DNA from: G963674835 sp963674835
GTDB taxonomy: Bacteria; Planctomycetota; Planctomycetia; Pirellulales; Thermoguttaceae
Length of the DNA stretch: 64,000 nt
Assembly: GCA_963674835.2 (NCBI GenBank)
Contig: CAXXKC010000002.1
Location: forward strand, 1,364,001-1,428,000
Reading direction: 5' to 3'
Below, one piece after another: positions 16,277 through 25,380 of the stretch. The position numbers and the translations under genes are program-made. The notes beneath the pieces were generated by a model that worked only from the letters and a program-made list of their open reading frames with translations, did not search any database and was not told the origin of the DNA. Position 1 is the first letter of the stretch, and every line of letters starts with the position of its first letter.

Positions 16277-18907
16277 ATGGGACGATCTGGTAGGCAACGA
16301 TGTTCGGGGCGGCGGATCGTTCGGGTAGTGGCTACCGTGGCGGTGTTGCTGACGCTGCCTGGGTGGACCTTCAGCCGCGCCATGGCGGCGACGTTCTCGC
16401 TCAATACGAACACCGGCACGATCAATGGCACGAACTCGATGAACGGTGTGTCGTTCCTGACCACGACGGTCGACGGCGTTTGCTACTACTATTTCCAGGG
16501 CGACTTCATCCTTAACTCCGGTGATACGCTTCGCGGAACCGGGGCCATGCCGGCAGTGATCGTCGCGGGAAACGACGTTCTCATCGCCCCCGGCGCCACG
16601 ATCGATGTGTCGGCCACCGGTACTTACGGCAACATGGGCGGTGGCAACGGTGGAACGGGCGGTTCGTACGGCTCTGGCGGAAGCGGCGGGTACGGCGGAT
16701 CGGGCGGCCCCCGCGGCTACGGCGGCGATGGAGGAGACCATGCCGGCGATCACGGCAACTCCGGGACGAGTGGGTCGTCGGGGGGCACAGGAGGATACGG
16801 GAGTTCGGGATCATACGGGCGGGACGGAAGCAACGGGACCGCAGGGTTCGGTGGCACGAGTGCTGGCGTGGGCGGAGACGGGGGCGCCTCCGGCACGAGC
16901 ACAGGCGGGGCCAGTGGAGGCAGCGCGGGGAGTGGCGGAGCCGGCGGCGGTAGCCAGCAAGATGGGTTCGATGGGGGTAATGGCAGTTCCGGGCATTCGG
17001 CCTCCTCGGGGACGTACGGCTATTCGGGACAAGGCGGCAGCTCGCCCATCAACACGGGCGGCGGTGAGAGCCTGACCGCCGGTGGCGGCGGCGGCGGCGG
17101 CGGCGGGGGTGGCGGTGGCGGAGGAGGTGCTGGCGGTGGCGGCGGTGGCGGCGGTGGCGGTGGCGGTGGCGGCGATTACGCGTTCCTCAGCGATGGCGGC
17201 GATGGCGGCGATGGCGGCAGTGGCGGCAGTGGCGGAACCGGCGGCAGGGGTGGATCCGGCGGGTCGGGCGGCACAGGCGGCGGTGGGGGCGGAGCCATCG
17301 AGATTCGTGCGCTGGGCATCAATCAGTTCAATGGTGCCACCTTTGACGCGTCGGGCGCGTCGGGTACCAGCGGATTCACCGGCAGTAGCGGGCAGTCGGG
17401 CAGCGGTGGTTCGTGGGGAAACTCCGGTGGCAACGGCCACTCTCCAGCGGCCAGTTGGGGCTACTGGGGTGGCGACGGCGGCGACGGCGGCTACGGCGGC
17501 TATGGCGGAAACGGCGGCCGAGGAGGAAGCGGCACCAGCGGCGGCGCGGGCGCGGGCGGCACGATCAAGCTGACCGGCTCGGTGATTCAAGCGACAACGC
17601 CTTCGTCGGCCGACGTGTATCGCGGCAAGCTGGTGATGGGGGACAACTCGGATCTCACATCGACCAATCCTTCGACCAACGGCACGAGGGTTACCGGTAC
17701 CGGCATCAAGAGCACGAATCCGTACGTCGGCAATCTCTCGACGCCCAATATTCCCGGCGTCGTCGGTGGCGCGGAAGCGTTCGGCCTCACGAGCCTATCG
17801 CGCGACGACTTCGCCGACGTGCAAGCCAATGCACCAGCCGGCGCAATCGCCGCCCTGGTCCGTACGGAGACAGCCCCCACGGGCTACGATTACGCCTTCA
17901 CAGGATACGATACGGCAACGCTGATCAACTTGACCGGCACGACGCTCTCCACACCCAAGATGGGGCTGGGCAATAGTGCCGTACGGCTTCGCACGGGTGG
18001 CTGGAGCAACGATTCGAACTTTGGCGGATCGGGCGATGTGTCGATCAACCTGGCCGCTGGCGAGGTGTACATCACCGAGGTGCCCACCAGCCGTACGACC
18101 GGTGGTTTCAATCTGAGTGCCCGCGTGAATTCGTCCACCAGCCGCGCATTCACGACCACGGTGAGTTCGCTGAACGACGGTGATATCCTCTACCTGGTCG
18201 CCGCCGCGCAGACGAATATGTACGTCCAGACATCCGGTGCGATTTACGAAGGCGAAGAAGGGTTCCTGAGGGTATATCTGGGCGTGAGCGATCCCCACTT
18301 GTATACAAGTATCGACTACACGCTCCAGTCGGAGGGGATTGGCCTTCTGGGACCGCTCGAGGCGAATTTCTCCGAGACGTACGCGTCGGGCACGTCGAGT
18401 TCTTCGGTGGACTTCTCGTTCACCTATGCCGACGACGGCATTTTCAACGCGAACGTCCTGGGTACGGCGATCGCAGGGCTCATCGGCGACCTGATGGGGA
18501 ATCAGCAGGAGGTAATCATCGACCTATCGACGGTGGTCGCCGTTCATAACGCCGACCCGACCGTCACGGAGATGAACCTTCCGACGAGCGTGGTCATGAC
18601 GGAGCTGTTCGAGTTCTCGGCTTTGGCCACGGATCCGGGGATTTACGACGTGCTCAGCTACGCCTGGGATTTCAACGGCGACGGGCGGTACGATGACTTC
18701 CTGGGTCAGAATGGGACGTGGCGATTCAATTCGTTGGGCAGCCACATCGTCGAAGTGCAAGTGACCGACGGCGACGGCGGAGTCGCCTACTCTTGGTTCG
18801 AAGTGGAAGTGAGCGGCGTGCCTGAGCCCTCGACGTTCTTGCTGGGACTCTGCGGAGCGTGCGCGCTGGCCGTGTGGCGCCGTCGTCGGCCGACCGTCGA
18901 AGGCTGA
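16277..18907 (+). CDS. Glycine-rich PEP-CTERM surface protein with PKD domain
   Basis: An 876-residue exported protein. A signal peptide (RVVATVAVLLTLPGWTF...AMA) is followed by a region starting TFSLNTNTGTING, then a ~320-residue Gly/Ser/Thr-rich domain (about residues 115-435) reminiscent of mycobacterial PGRS segments, a beta-rich stretch, a PKD-like domain (~758-845, YAWDFNGDGRYDDF), and a C-terminal sorting signal VPEPSTFLLG (from residue 848), hydrophobic helix and RRRR. It is likely processed by exosortase and displayed in the extracellular matrix. AGGAGG at 16265-16270 supports the start at 16277 (6-base spacing) or the ATG directly before it at 16274. No exosortase is in the window. 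Confidence 0.85.
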   Translation: MGRSGRQRCSGRRIVRVVATVAVLLTLPGWTFSRAMAATFSLNTNTGTINGTNSMNGVSFLTTTVDGVCYYYFQGDFILNSGDTLRGTGAMPAVIVAGNDVLIAPGATIDVSATGTYGNMGGGNGGTGGSYGSGGSGGYGGSGGPRGYGGDGGDHAGDHGNSGTSGSSGGTGGYGSSGSYGRDGSNGTAGFGGTSAGVGGDGGASGTSTGGASGGSAGSGGAGGGSQQDGFDGGNGSSGHSASSGTYGYSGQGGSSPINTGGGESLTAGGGGGGGGGGGGGGGGAGGGGGGGGGGGGGGDYAFLSDGGDGGDGGSGGSGGTGGRGGSGGSGGTGGGGGGAIEIRALGINQFNGATFDASGASGTSGFTGSSGQSGSGGSWGNSGGNGHSPAASWGYWGGDGGDGGYGGYGGNGGRGGSGTSGGAGAGGTIKLTGSVIQATTPSSADVYRGKLVMGDNSDLTSTNPSTNGTRVTGTGIKSTNPYVGNLSTPNIPGVVGGAEAFGLTSLSRDDFADVQANAPAGAIAALVRTETAPTGYDYAFTGYDTATLINLTGTTLSTPKMGLGNSAVRLRTGGWSNDSNFGGSGDVSINLAAGEVYITEVPTSRTTGGFNLSARVNSSTSRAFTTTVSSLNDGDILYLVAAAQTNMYVQTSGAIYEGEEGFLRVYLGVSDPHLYTSIDYTLQSEGIGLLGPLEANFSETYASGTSSSSVDFSFTYADDGIFNANVLGTAIAGLIGDLMGNQQEVIIDLSTVVAVHNADPTVTEMNLPTSVVMTELFEFSALATDPGIYDVLSYAWDFNGDGRYDDFLGQNGTWRFNSLGSHIVEVQVTDGDGGVAYSWFEVEVSGVPEPSTFLLGLCGACALAVWRRRRPTVEG
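17081..17174 (+). repeat. Near-pure GGN codon tract
   Basis: About 94 bases of GGC/GGT/GGA codons inside the PEP-CTERM gene, encoding an almost unbroken polyglycine run (around residues 269-299). Such tracts are prone to replication slippage; changes in multiples of three would alter length without breaking the frame. Confidence 0.8.
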
Positions 18908-18930
18908 TCCGCCGGCAATGCACCGCGCGA

Positions 18931-20718
18931 TCAGTGGTCGGCATCGAGGAACTGGATCTTCGGTCCTTCGATCAGGCCGTAGACTTCCCCGCGCTGGACG
19001 CGCTCGCCGACTTCGTCGACATGTCCCATGCGCCGCAAGGTGGGCCAGCCGGAAGAGTTGTTGAACAGGTACAGGCCGTCGGCGCCCAGGGCGCGGAGTT
19101 TCGCCCAGCCGGCCTCGAAATCCAGCGGCCCGTTGTGCGGATTCGGCGGCCGATCGGTGAGGTTCTCTTCGGGCGTCGGGTCGTGGATGTTGGCCCCCAC
19201 ACGCTGACCGTACATCGTGCTGTGGAACTCCCATCGCGGATAGCAGCGCGTGCTGGTGCCGCGCGTCATGGCGATGTACTTCTCGATGTTCGGCCCTTCG
19301 GGCATGATGATGTCGTAGTAGCCGGCGGAAATCCAGTCGGCCACATCGATGCCCTGGTATTGGAGCCGCTCCTCAGGCGGCACGTCGACCTTCAGGTAGT
19401 GCTTGAGGAAGCCCGACACGTAGTCGTTCTCTGAGAAAGTCGCGACGAGCAGGACCTTCTTGCCTTTCTTCTTGGCCACGTCGTCGACCATCGCCCGCAT
19501 GGCGGCCGAGAACTCGTTCATGTGCTGCTTCTTGTTGGGTTCGTCCGCGTTGAAATGGATGCAGTGGCGGGTGAAATCGAGAATGAACCCATCGACGGGG
19601 TACTTTTCCAGGATGTGCCGAATCATCTTGACGTAGTAATCTCGCACCTGCGGATAGGCAAAATCGAGCCGTGGGCAGGTCTTCAGGCGGTACTTCTGGA
19701 GTTGGGGGCACTTGCTCGCGATGCCTGCCGACGACATGCGGAGCGTGGGCAGCAGCTTGATGCCATACTGGTGCGCCTGATCGGTCGCCACCTGGAGGAG
19801 GTCGACGCCGTTGGCGACGAGGTCCGTGTACATGGAGCGCATGCGGCGGTCGCCGAGCCGCGCGCCCTTGTTGACCTTCAGATCCGAGTACGGTGTGGGA
19901 ATGTTCAGGATGGTGGTCGTGCCCAGGCAGAGACCGATGAAGTCGACGTCGTGGTAACGCATCGGTTCGAAGATGCGGCGGATCTTGTCGGCACTTTCGC
20001 CGCCCCACATCCAGTATCGAGAGAAGTTGTCGTCGTCGAAGGAGATGATGCGGCGGTCGGTGCGGGCCTGGTCCGCCTGGAAGGCCTTCACCTCGGCGTC
20101 GCTAAGGCGGACGAGCCGAACGTAGGCCAGCGACGCCTCGCAGAAACCCCAGTGAAACGACTCGTAGGTTCCGAAGGGCTGCTGGAAGACGAGGCTTTGG
20201 CCCTTCAGGTCAGCGGCCGGCTTGTAGCTGATCTCCACGATCGCGCCGACGCGGGGCTTGGGACGCTTGGGATGTAAAGCCACCTGTTGCGGATCCATGT
20301 GGGTGAACAGCGCGTCGTCGCTGAGCCGCACGTCGACACCGCCGCCGTAGGCGCCCCGGTAGGTGGCGATCCACACCTGATACCATCCGTCGAGCTTCAG
20401 CGGATAGGTCACCGCCGGCACGAGGCAGCGTTCCGGATGGTCGAGATCGCGCTGGACCGTCATGAGCATCGTGCCCTGGCGACCACCTTCTTCGCGATAG
20501 GGGCGAAGCCACCATTTGCCCGGCTCGGAGCGGTTGGAGATGGCTTCTTTCGGCGCGAGGCGCGCGAAGTCGCTCAGGATCACCTCGTCGCCGGCTTTTG
20601 GCAGGACGCCCTTGTCCAGATCGGCCTCGGTCAGGCGTGCGGCTTGTGCGGATGCGACGGCCAACAGGGACCAGGTGATGCAAATGAGGCCAGTGTATCT
20701 CAGTACCGGGCAGGACAC
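18931..20718 (-). CDS. Secreted TIM-barrel glycosidase-like protein
   Basis: A 595-residue protein whose N-terminus (after the GTG start) is a signal peptide ending near VASAQA. A beta-rich N-terminal part precedes a barrel-like region with patterns typical of GHL10/DUF-type hypothetical glycosidases: DVDFIGLCLG, YGIKLLPTLRMSS, PVDGFILDFTRHCIHFN and YYDIIMPEGPN. The acidic residues at DGFILDF are candidates for catalysis or metal binding, but this is not established. The GTG at 20718 is preferred: AGGAG stands 8 bases upstream and the start clears the stop of the preceding gene by 4 bases; the longer frame would overlap that gene. It is the third gene of a tight minus-strand trio. Confidence 0.62.
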   Translation of the reverse strand: MSCPVLRYTGLICITWSLLAVASAQAARLTEADLDKGVLPKAGDEVILSDFARLAPKEAISNRSEPGKWWLRPYREEGGRQGTMLMTVQRDLDHPERCLVPAVTYPLKLDGWYQVWIATYRGAYGGGVDVRLSDDALFTHMDPQQVALHPKRPKPRVGAIVEISYKPAADLKGQSLVFQQPFGTYESFHWGFCEASLAYVRLVRLSDAEVKAFQADQARTDRRIISFDDDNFSRYWMWGGESADKIRRIFEPMRYHDVDFIGLCLGTTTILNIPTPYSDLKVNKGARLGDRRMRSMYTDLVANGVDLLQVATDQAHQYGIKLLPTLRMSSAGIASKCPQLQKYRLKTCPRLDFAYPQVRDYYVKMIRHILEKYPVDGFILDFTRHCIHFNADEPNKKQHMNEFSAAMRAMVDDVAKKKGKKVLLVATFSENDYVSGFLKHYLKVDVPPEERLQYQGIDVADWISAGYYDIIMPEGPNIEKYIAMTRGTSTRCYPRWEFHSTMYGQRVGANIHDPTPEENLTDRPPNPHNGPLDFEAGWAKLRALGADGLYLFNNSSGWPTLRRMGHVDEVGERVQRGEVYGLIEGPKIQFLDADH

Positions 20719-20722
20719 GTGC

Positions 20723-21694
20723 TTAGCTCCTCTCTGGTTGCTCTTGGGCTTCGTTGGCGGCGACTGGCTGCGGTTGCTCAAGCAACTGCTGGCAGGCCAT
20801 GGCCACCAAGGGTGCAGAGTAAGTGATCGAGACGTAGAAAATGGCGCGGTATTCCCAGATGTAGCCGTTCATCGCGACGTAGAGCGCAAGCCACGCCGGT
20901 ATCTGCAGCATGAGCCCGGCATACTCGTTCGGCAAGCGGCGATAATTGCGGAGGAAATAGTAGATTGCCGGTCCTTGCACGACGCACAGGCCGAAGAAAT
21001 ACATGTGCAAGTGCGACAAGGTCTGCGCGAAGCTGCCGATGCCTGCCGGACGAAAACCGTAGTACCAGCGAAAGAAGAACTGGCCGAATCCGGCAAGGAG
21101 CGAGCCGAGAAGGAACTGCGCGACGAGGCGGCCCTTGGGTCGGCCTGAGAGAACGTCGGAGGCGGCTCGCGAGAGCGGGAAGAATACGCTCTTGTCCCAA
21201 ACGAATCCGCTCAGCAGGAGCAGACCGTAGTAGGCGGCCGTCGGCTTCGGACTGAAAAGCTGACGGACCAGCAGCACGGATATCAGCGCTCCCCACGGGT
21301 CGCTTGGGTGATACCAGTTGTCATACCAGAACATCGGCATAAGCGCCACGTAATACAAGCAAGCGGCCGTGCTTGCCACCACACCGGCGCTTCGGAGACA
21401 CAAGCGATAGAGGGCCTCGAACAACAACAGTGCTCCGGCGGAGTAGTACAGCACGTACAGGAGCGAGAGCCATCCGGACGAGCGCCGGGGAGCAAGCCGC
21501 AGCAGGCCTTCGAGGACCACCTCGTGAACGGGAAGCTGAAACTGTCCGACCGTCGGCGCCGTTCCGCTGAGCACCTGGTTGTGCAATTCCAGCTTCCGAT
21601 CATCCCACAGGTTGCGGAAGACGAAGCAACTGGCCAGCAGTCCCAAAAGGGGCAAGAACACAAGCTGATATCGAATGGACTTCTGCCACATCAT
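20723..21694 (-). CDS. Polytopic membrane protein of unknown function
   Basis: A 323-residue integral membrane protein with roughly eight or nine hydrophobic segments (for example LVFLPLLGLLASCFVF and LYYVALMPMFWY). Loops contain conserved-looking aromatic motifs such as YDNWYHPSDPWGA, which recall polytopic glycosyltransferase-C or O-antigen-type proteins, but I do not recognise a family. GGAGGA seven bases upstream supports the start at 21694. A GTG at 21745, overlapping the stop of the previous gene as GTGA, is an alternative that would couple translation. It sits between a heparinase-like protein and a secreted glycosidase, so a role in glycan handling is plausible only by context. Confidence 0.6.
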   Translation of the reverse strand: MMWQKSIRYQLVFLPLLGLLASCFVFRNLWDDRKLELHNQVLSGTAPTVGQFQLPVHEVVLEGLLRLAPRRSSGWLSLLYVLYYSAGALLLFEALYRLCLRSAGVVASTAACLYYVALMPMFWYDNWYHPSDPWGALISVLLVRQLFSPKPTAAYYGLLLLSGFVWDKSVFFPLSRAASDVLSGRPKGRLVAQFLLGSLLAGFGQFFFRWYYGFRPAGIGSFAQTLSHLHMYFFGLCVVQGPAIYYFLRNYRRLPNEYAGLMLQIPAWLALYVAMNGYIWEYRAIFYVSITYSAPLVAMACQQLLEQPQPVAANEAQEQPERS

Positions 21695-21741
21695 TGAGAC
21701 GTCCTCCGACGGGCCGCGCTGTGTGTCTTGCCGCTTGAGTT

Positions 21742-23559
21742 TCACTCAATGGCCAACATCGGTTCCACCTCCCCGTCCTCGAACGTGCCGACGACCATTT
21801 GGGTCGAGAGGTTGTGGCCGAGGAGCGTGCGATTGGCGGCGGGCTGCAGCGACCGATAGACGAGCCATTGCGATTTGCCAACCATTACACGATAACCAAC
21901 CGCCGTTTCGTTTGCCACCGCTTGGAGGTTTTCCGCCACGGTCAAGCGTCGCCAGGTGAGCTGATTGGCCATTCGCCGGGGGTCGAGATCGAACCACAGG
22001 GGCGCAAAGAGGTTCTGCGCCGTCGCCGACTGGTAAAGCTCGAGGCCCGCGTCGGTCGCGAGAAGCCGATCGGGCTGGGGATCGCATCGCCACTCGGGAA
22101 GCGCCAATGGCAAGACGAGCGCACGCCGCTTCTTGCCCAACAGGAACCCTTCGTGAGTCTCTTCGGCAGGCTGGAAACGCATCGAGCCGGGTACCGGCAG
22201 CGTGCTGCGGTAGTCGAGCCGACTTGGGCGCTTGCCCAGAATGGAATCGGCCAACATTGCGACGCGCATCTGCCGCGCCAGCAGAATATGACGCTGGAGT
22301 CGCAATCCGCCTGAGAGTTGCACTTCTAACTCGAGGTAGTCGACGTCGTCGTCGGTGTCCCAGCAAATCTCCTCCCAGTCGGAGGTGCAGCGCACGGGCC
22401 GTCCGTCGGCGCAGATCTCGGTGTGCCAGCGGCCCGACAAGAGTAACTCGCCGCTGCATTCAAGTTCGATGTCGACGTCCTTGTCCGGATAAACGACCGT
22501 CAGTCGCGGCTCATCGGGGTGCCAGCCGGGTCGAAGGACGGTGACCGCCGCCCACTCCGAATGGTCTTGGGCACCGGGCAGGTCGTGAACGCGGCGACGG
22601 TGCTTCTTCGGCTTCTTTGCGCCCGGCAGCACGAGTTCGGCGATGCGGTGATCCTTTGCGTCGCCGCCGAACGCCAGCGCGCAATCCATCAGGTCTTTGC
22701 ACCAAGCGCCGGCCGAGCGATCGCCAAGCACTTGAGAGCCGTCCTGACGCGTCATCCGGAGGGCCGCTCGCACGAACCACTCATATTGGGCCTCGGCACT
22801 GGATGTCCAGCAGCCGCGTTCCAACTCTTCGCCCATCGCACGGCAGCGGGTCCAGCAGGCCAACAGCGGACGGAGCGAGGCGATGTGCGGTCCACTGAGC
22901 AGGCCTTCGCCATCGAGGAGTTCGACGAGGCCGGCGGTGAGTGCCTTTCGCGCCGGGGAGGCAGCTTTGCGGCAGGCCGCCAACTCGGGGAGCAGGTAGG
23001 CAAGCGTGAGACCGAGCTCTCCACAGAGAAGTTGATGGAGCAGCGGAGTCTTCTTCAAATCGAGTCGCGCCGCCCCTGCCGAGATCGCTTGCAGGCGATC
23101 GAGCAGACTCCACCAGGCATCGGGGCTGACGGATTTAGCCAGGTTGGGCATGGCGTGGCACCAGCCGATGGCCTCCAACGCCCTTCCGGCGGACAGCCTC
23201 GTCGCAGGCGTTCGATCGATCCAGGCCAGGAGCATCGCCTCCGATTGTTTCGCCCGGTTCGGCCGCTTGGCGAGTTGCTGAAGCTGGGCCAGCAGTTGCG
23301 GAGTGTCGCTCGACGCAACCGCCTCCGGTAAGCTCCAACTGAGAGGCCAGCTCTTGCCGTCTATCAGGCCTGCAAGGGGGACCGGCTCTTGCCGCGATGC
23401 GAGGTATTCGGCCCAGTGGCTCCACTGGCTGGCCTCGTTGTCGGTGCCGGAGGTGTGTCGTGCGCGGCCCGAGCCGGTGAAGTGCCACGTCTTCTTCGCA
23501 GCGCCATTAGCAGCAGCGATGCCGGTGCGTTTCGATCGAGTATTTGAGCTGAGCGTCAT
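21742..23559 (-). CDS. Large unknown protein resembling the heparinase II/III fold
   Basis: A protein of 605 residues from the ATG at 23559 (a GTG at 23637 would add 26). It has no signal peptide. The N-terminal two thirds are helical with repeated Leu/Ala-rich helices, and the C-terminal third is beta-rich: EWAAVTVLRPGW, ELLLSGRWHTEI, RLQRHILLARQMRVAMLADSI. The order toroid-then-sandwich and the LLARQ...LADSI pattern recall heparinase II/III-like proteins, but the catalytic histidine/tyrosine motifs are not evident. This is a fold-level guess. It is first in the trio with the membrane protein and the glycosidase. The exact start is uncertain because neither candidate has a clear ribosome site. 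Confidence 0.55.
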   Translation of the reverse strand: MTLSSNTRSKRTGIAAANGAAKKTWHFTGSGRARHTSGTDNEASQWSHWAEYLASRQEPVPLAGLIDGKSWPLSWSLPEAVASSDTPQLLAQLQQLAKRPNRAKQSEAMLLAWIDRTPATRLSAGRALEAIGWCHAMPNLAKSVSPDAWWSLLDRLQAISAGAARLDLKKTPLLHQLLCGELGLTLAYLLPELAACRKAASPARKALTAGLVELLDGEGLLSGPHIASLRPLLACWTRCRAMGEELERGCWTSSAEAQYEWFVRAALRMTRQDGSQVLGDRSAGAWCKDLMDCALAFGGDAKDHRIAELVLPGAKKPKKHRRRVHDLPGAQDHSEWAAVTVLRPGWHPDEPRLTVVYPDKDVDIELECSGELLLSGRWHTEICADGRPVRCTSDWEEICWDTDDDVDYLELEVQLSGGLRLQRHILLARQMRVAMLADSILGKRPSRLDYRSTLPVPGSMRFQPAEETHEGFLLGKKRRALVLPLALPEWRCDPQPDRLLATDAGLELYQSATAQNLFAPLWFDLDPRRMANQLTWRRLTVAENLQAVANETAVGYRVMVGKSQWLVYRSLQPAANRTLLGHNLSTQMVVGTFEDGEVEPMLAIE

Positions 23560-23617
23560 GCGTCTTTGGTCTTCGTTTTGCGAGAGTACATCCGAGCCGA
23601 ACGAAAGGAGATCCCCG

Positions 23618-23680
23618 ATGCCGCCTCGCCTGGGCACTGCTGACAGGAGCTGCCCCGGGGCGGCACTTCGGCCGCTCTGA
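23618..23680 (+). CDS. Possible 20-residue leader peptide (weak)
   Basis: A short frame with a strong ribosome-binding site (AAAGGAGA ending 6 bases before the ATG). The product would begin MPPRLGTADRS. It could be a leader for the lipoprotein gene at 23822 or a chance match. No conservation can be judged from one sequence. Confidence 0.2.
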   Translation: MPPRLGTADRSCPGAALRPL

Positions 23681-23821
23681 ATGCGTGTCGCACTCGGGGT
23701 GGCAGTGGTTGGACCAGTTTGCAGACGGCGGATATCCTATAAGGGAGTGCCGCGTCGTCGGCGAGCTGGCTGCCCCAACGGCGGTCGAAGATGTCGAGAT
23801 TATAGGAAGGATCTTACGGTG

Positions 23822-24808
23822 ATGAAACCAGTCGGCCTGTTGGTGGCGATCGTGGGATGCGTGTTTCTGGCCCTGTCGGGTGGCATGGGTTGTCGGCGCA
23901 GCGATGGCCCGCGATCGGAGGCTGCCGCTGGGAAAGCGGAGGCTGCTACGACGGCTCCGGCGAACGGTGTGCCGGCTCCTGCAGCGAAAGACAAGATCGA
24001 GGACGCCGATTTTCCTGGTCCGCCCGCCGATGCGATGCCCGATCAGCCGCAGCCAGCCAACGACAAGTCGGCCGGCCCACAAGTGGCAGAGACGGCGGAG
24101 GCGGCCGAGGCGCCGAAATCGCCCCCGGTTCTCCCGCTGGTGGACAATTTCGGCGAGTTGCAGCGTCTTGACCCAAAACTGCCCGTCTGGTTCGACAAAA
24201 GCCATCGTCAGGTCGTTTTGGTGGGCGAGGTTTGCCAGAACCGGGTGCCGTTGGAGTTGTTCGCCTGCCAACGCGGTACGAAGGAACACGAATCGGTCAT
24301 CTCGATCGACACCAAGGCGTACCTGATCCATGCGGGCCTTATTGCCGCGGGGGCCGATCCGGGTAATCCGGTCCAGTTTCAGCCGAAGTTCGTTCCGGCA
24401 CGCGGACCTGAAATCGAGGTGACCGTGGTCTGGAAAGACCAAGAAGGCAAGCGGCACCAGGTACGCGGCCAGGACTGGGTCCGACACATGCGAACGCATA
24501 AGGCCATGGCGTATCCGTGGGTGTTCGCCGGCAGCCGATTCTCGACCGACCCACAGACCGGGCAACAGCACTACCACGCCGATTGGGAAGGGGATCTGAT
24601 CTGCGTGTCAAACTTTCCGGACGCCGTGCTGGACGTTCCCGTGGCCAGCAGCGATTCGAACGACGCGCTATTGTTCGAGGCATTCACGGACCGGATTCCG
24701 CCGGTGGGAACGCCCGTGACGCTGCTGCTGAAGCCCAAGCTCGACGGCAAACAGAAGGCAAAGCAACCGGTTCGTGCGCCGGAGTCGCCTGACGGTCCGG
24801 CAAGTTGA
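23822..24808 (+). CDS. YdjY-domain lipoprotein-like protein
   Basis: A 328-residue exported protein. The N-terminus has a hydrophobic segment ending LSGGMGC, a likely but imperfect lipoprotein signal. An Ala/Pro/Lys-rich linker (residues ~28-100) leads to a domain with FACQRGTKEHESVISIDTKAYLIHAGL and VTVVWKDQEGK blocks, which I recognise as the YdjY-type domain common in planctomycetes. A second part (HYHADWEGDLICVSNF...TPVTLLLKP) completes it. Function of the domain is not known; a periplasmic or outer-membrane position is likely. ATG 23822 is chosen because the signal starts there and AGGAAGGA lies upstream. Confidence 0.7.
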   Translation: MKPVGLLVAIVGCVFLALSGGMGCRRSDGPRSEAAAGKAEAATTAPANGVPAPAAKDKIEDADFPGPPADAMPDQPQPANDKSAGPQVAETAEAAEAPKSPPVLPLVDNFGELQRLDPKLPVWFDKSHRQVVLVGEVCQNRVPLELFACQRGTKEHESVISIDTKAYLIHAGLIAAGADPGNPVQFQPKFVPARGPEIEVTVVWKDQEGKRHQVRGQDWVRHMRTHKAMAYPWVFAGSRFSTDPQTGQQHYHADWEGDLICVSNFPDAVLDVPVASSDSNDALLFEAFTDRIPPVGTPVTLLLKPKLDGKQKAKQPVRAPESPDGPAS

Positions 24809-24861
24809 AGCCTCGCGCAGAGCGAGAACAGAGGCGGTGAGCCGGTTTGCCAGAGCACAAC

Positions 24862-25272
24862 CTACGAAAGGAGGCGGCTAACGGCGTTCAGTAGGCGGTC
24901 CATCGCGAAGGGCTTGCGGATATAGTCGTCGACGCCGAGCATTTCGGCGTAGGCCTTGTGGCGGCTGCCTTCGTTGGCGGTCACCATGATCACGCGGGTG
25001 GGGACCTTGCGCGTGCGGCGGAGTCGCTCCAACACGAGAAATCCGCTGCGTTTGGGCATCATCATGTCGAGGATCACCAGATCGGGATCCTCGCGCTCGG
25101 CCATGGCCAGCCCCTGGTTGCCGTCGCGTGCGACGAGGACCTGGTAGCCGTTGACCTCCAGCGCCGTCCGCATCGACTCGACGATCTCGTAATCGTCGTC
25201 CACCAGCAGGATTCGCTTTCCTTTGCTCTTGGCCTGCTCGGCGGCGGCCTCGTTCTTCTGCTCCTCAGACAT
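24862..25272 (-). CDS. Single-domain response regulator (CheY-like)
   Basis: A 136-residue receiver protein with a charged N-terminal tail (residues 1-20). Acidic pocket Asp25-Asp27 (LLVDDD), phospho-acceptor Asp69 (VILDMMMP), switch residue Thr98 (VTAN) and Lys120 (RKPF) are all present, so it should be phosphorylatable. There is no output domain and no histidine kinase nearby; it probably signals through protein contacts. The start at 25272 gives the shortest tail before the domain; the frame is open 29 codons further. Confidence 0.9.
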   Translation of the reverse strand: MSEEQKNEAAAEQAKSKGKRILLVDDDYEIVESMRTALEVNGYQVLVARDGNQGLAMAEREDPDLVILDMMMPKRSGFLVLERLRRTRKVPTRVIMVTANEGSRHKAYAEMLGVDDYIRKPFAMDRLLNAVSRLLS

Positions 25273-25380
25273 CGCGTCGAGTCCCCTGGGATGCGTGCAC
25301 TGCAAACGCACCGAGGGCGACGATAGCCGCGCGTCCCGGCGCTTCCAAGCCTTTATCATTACCGGAGACGAAGGCCTATT

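Noticed and set aside
16811..17590. Ala-rich frames antisense and frame-shifted to the Gly-rich region
   Set aside because: They are the expected by-products of GGN codons read in other frames.
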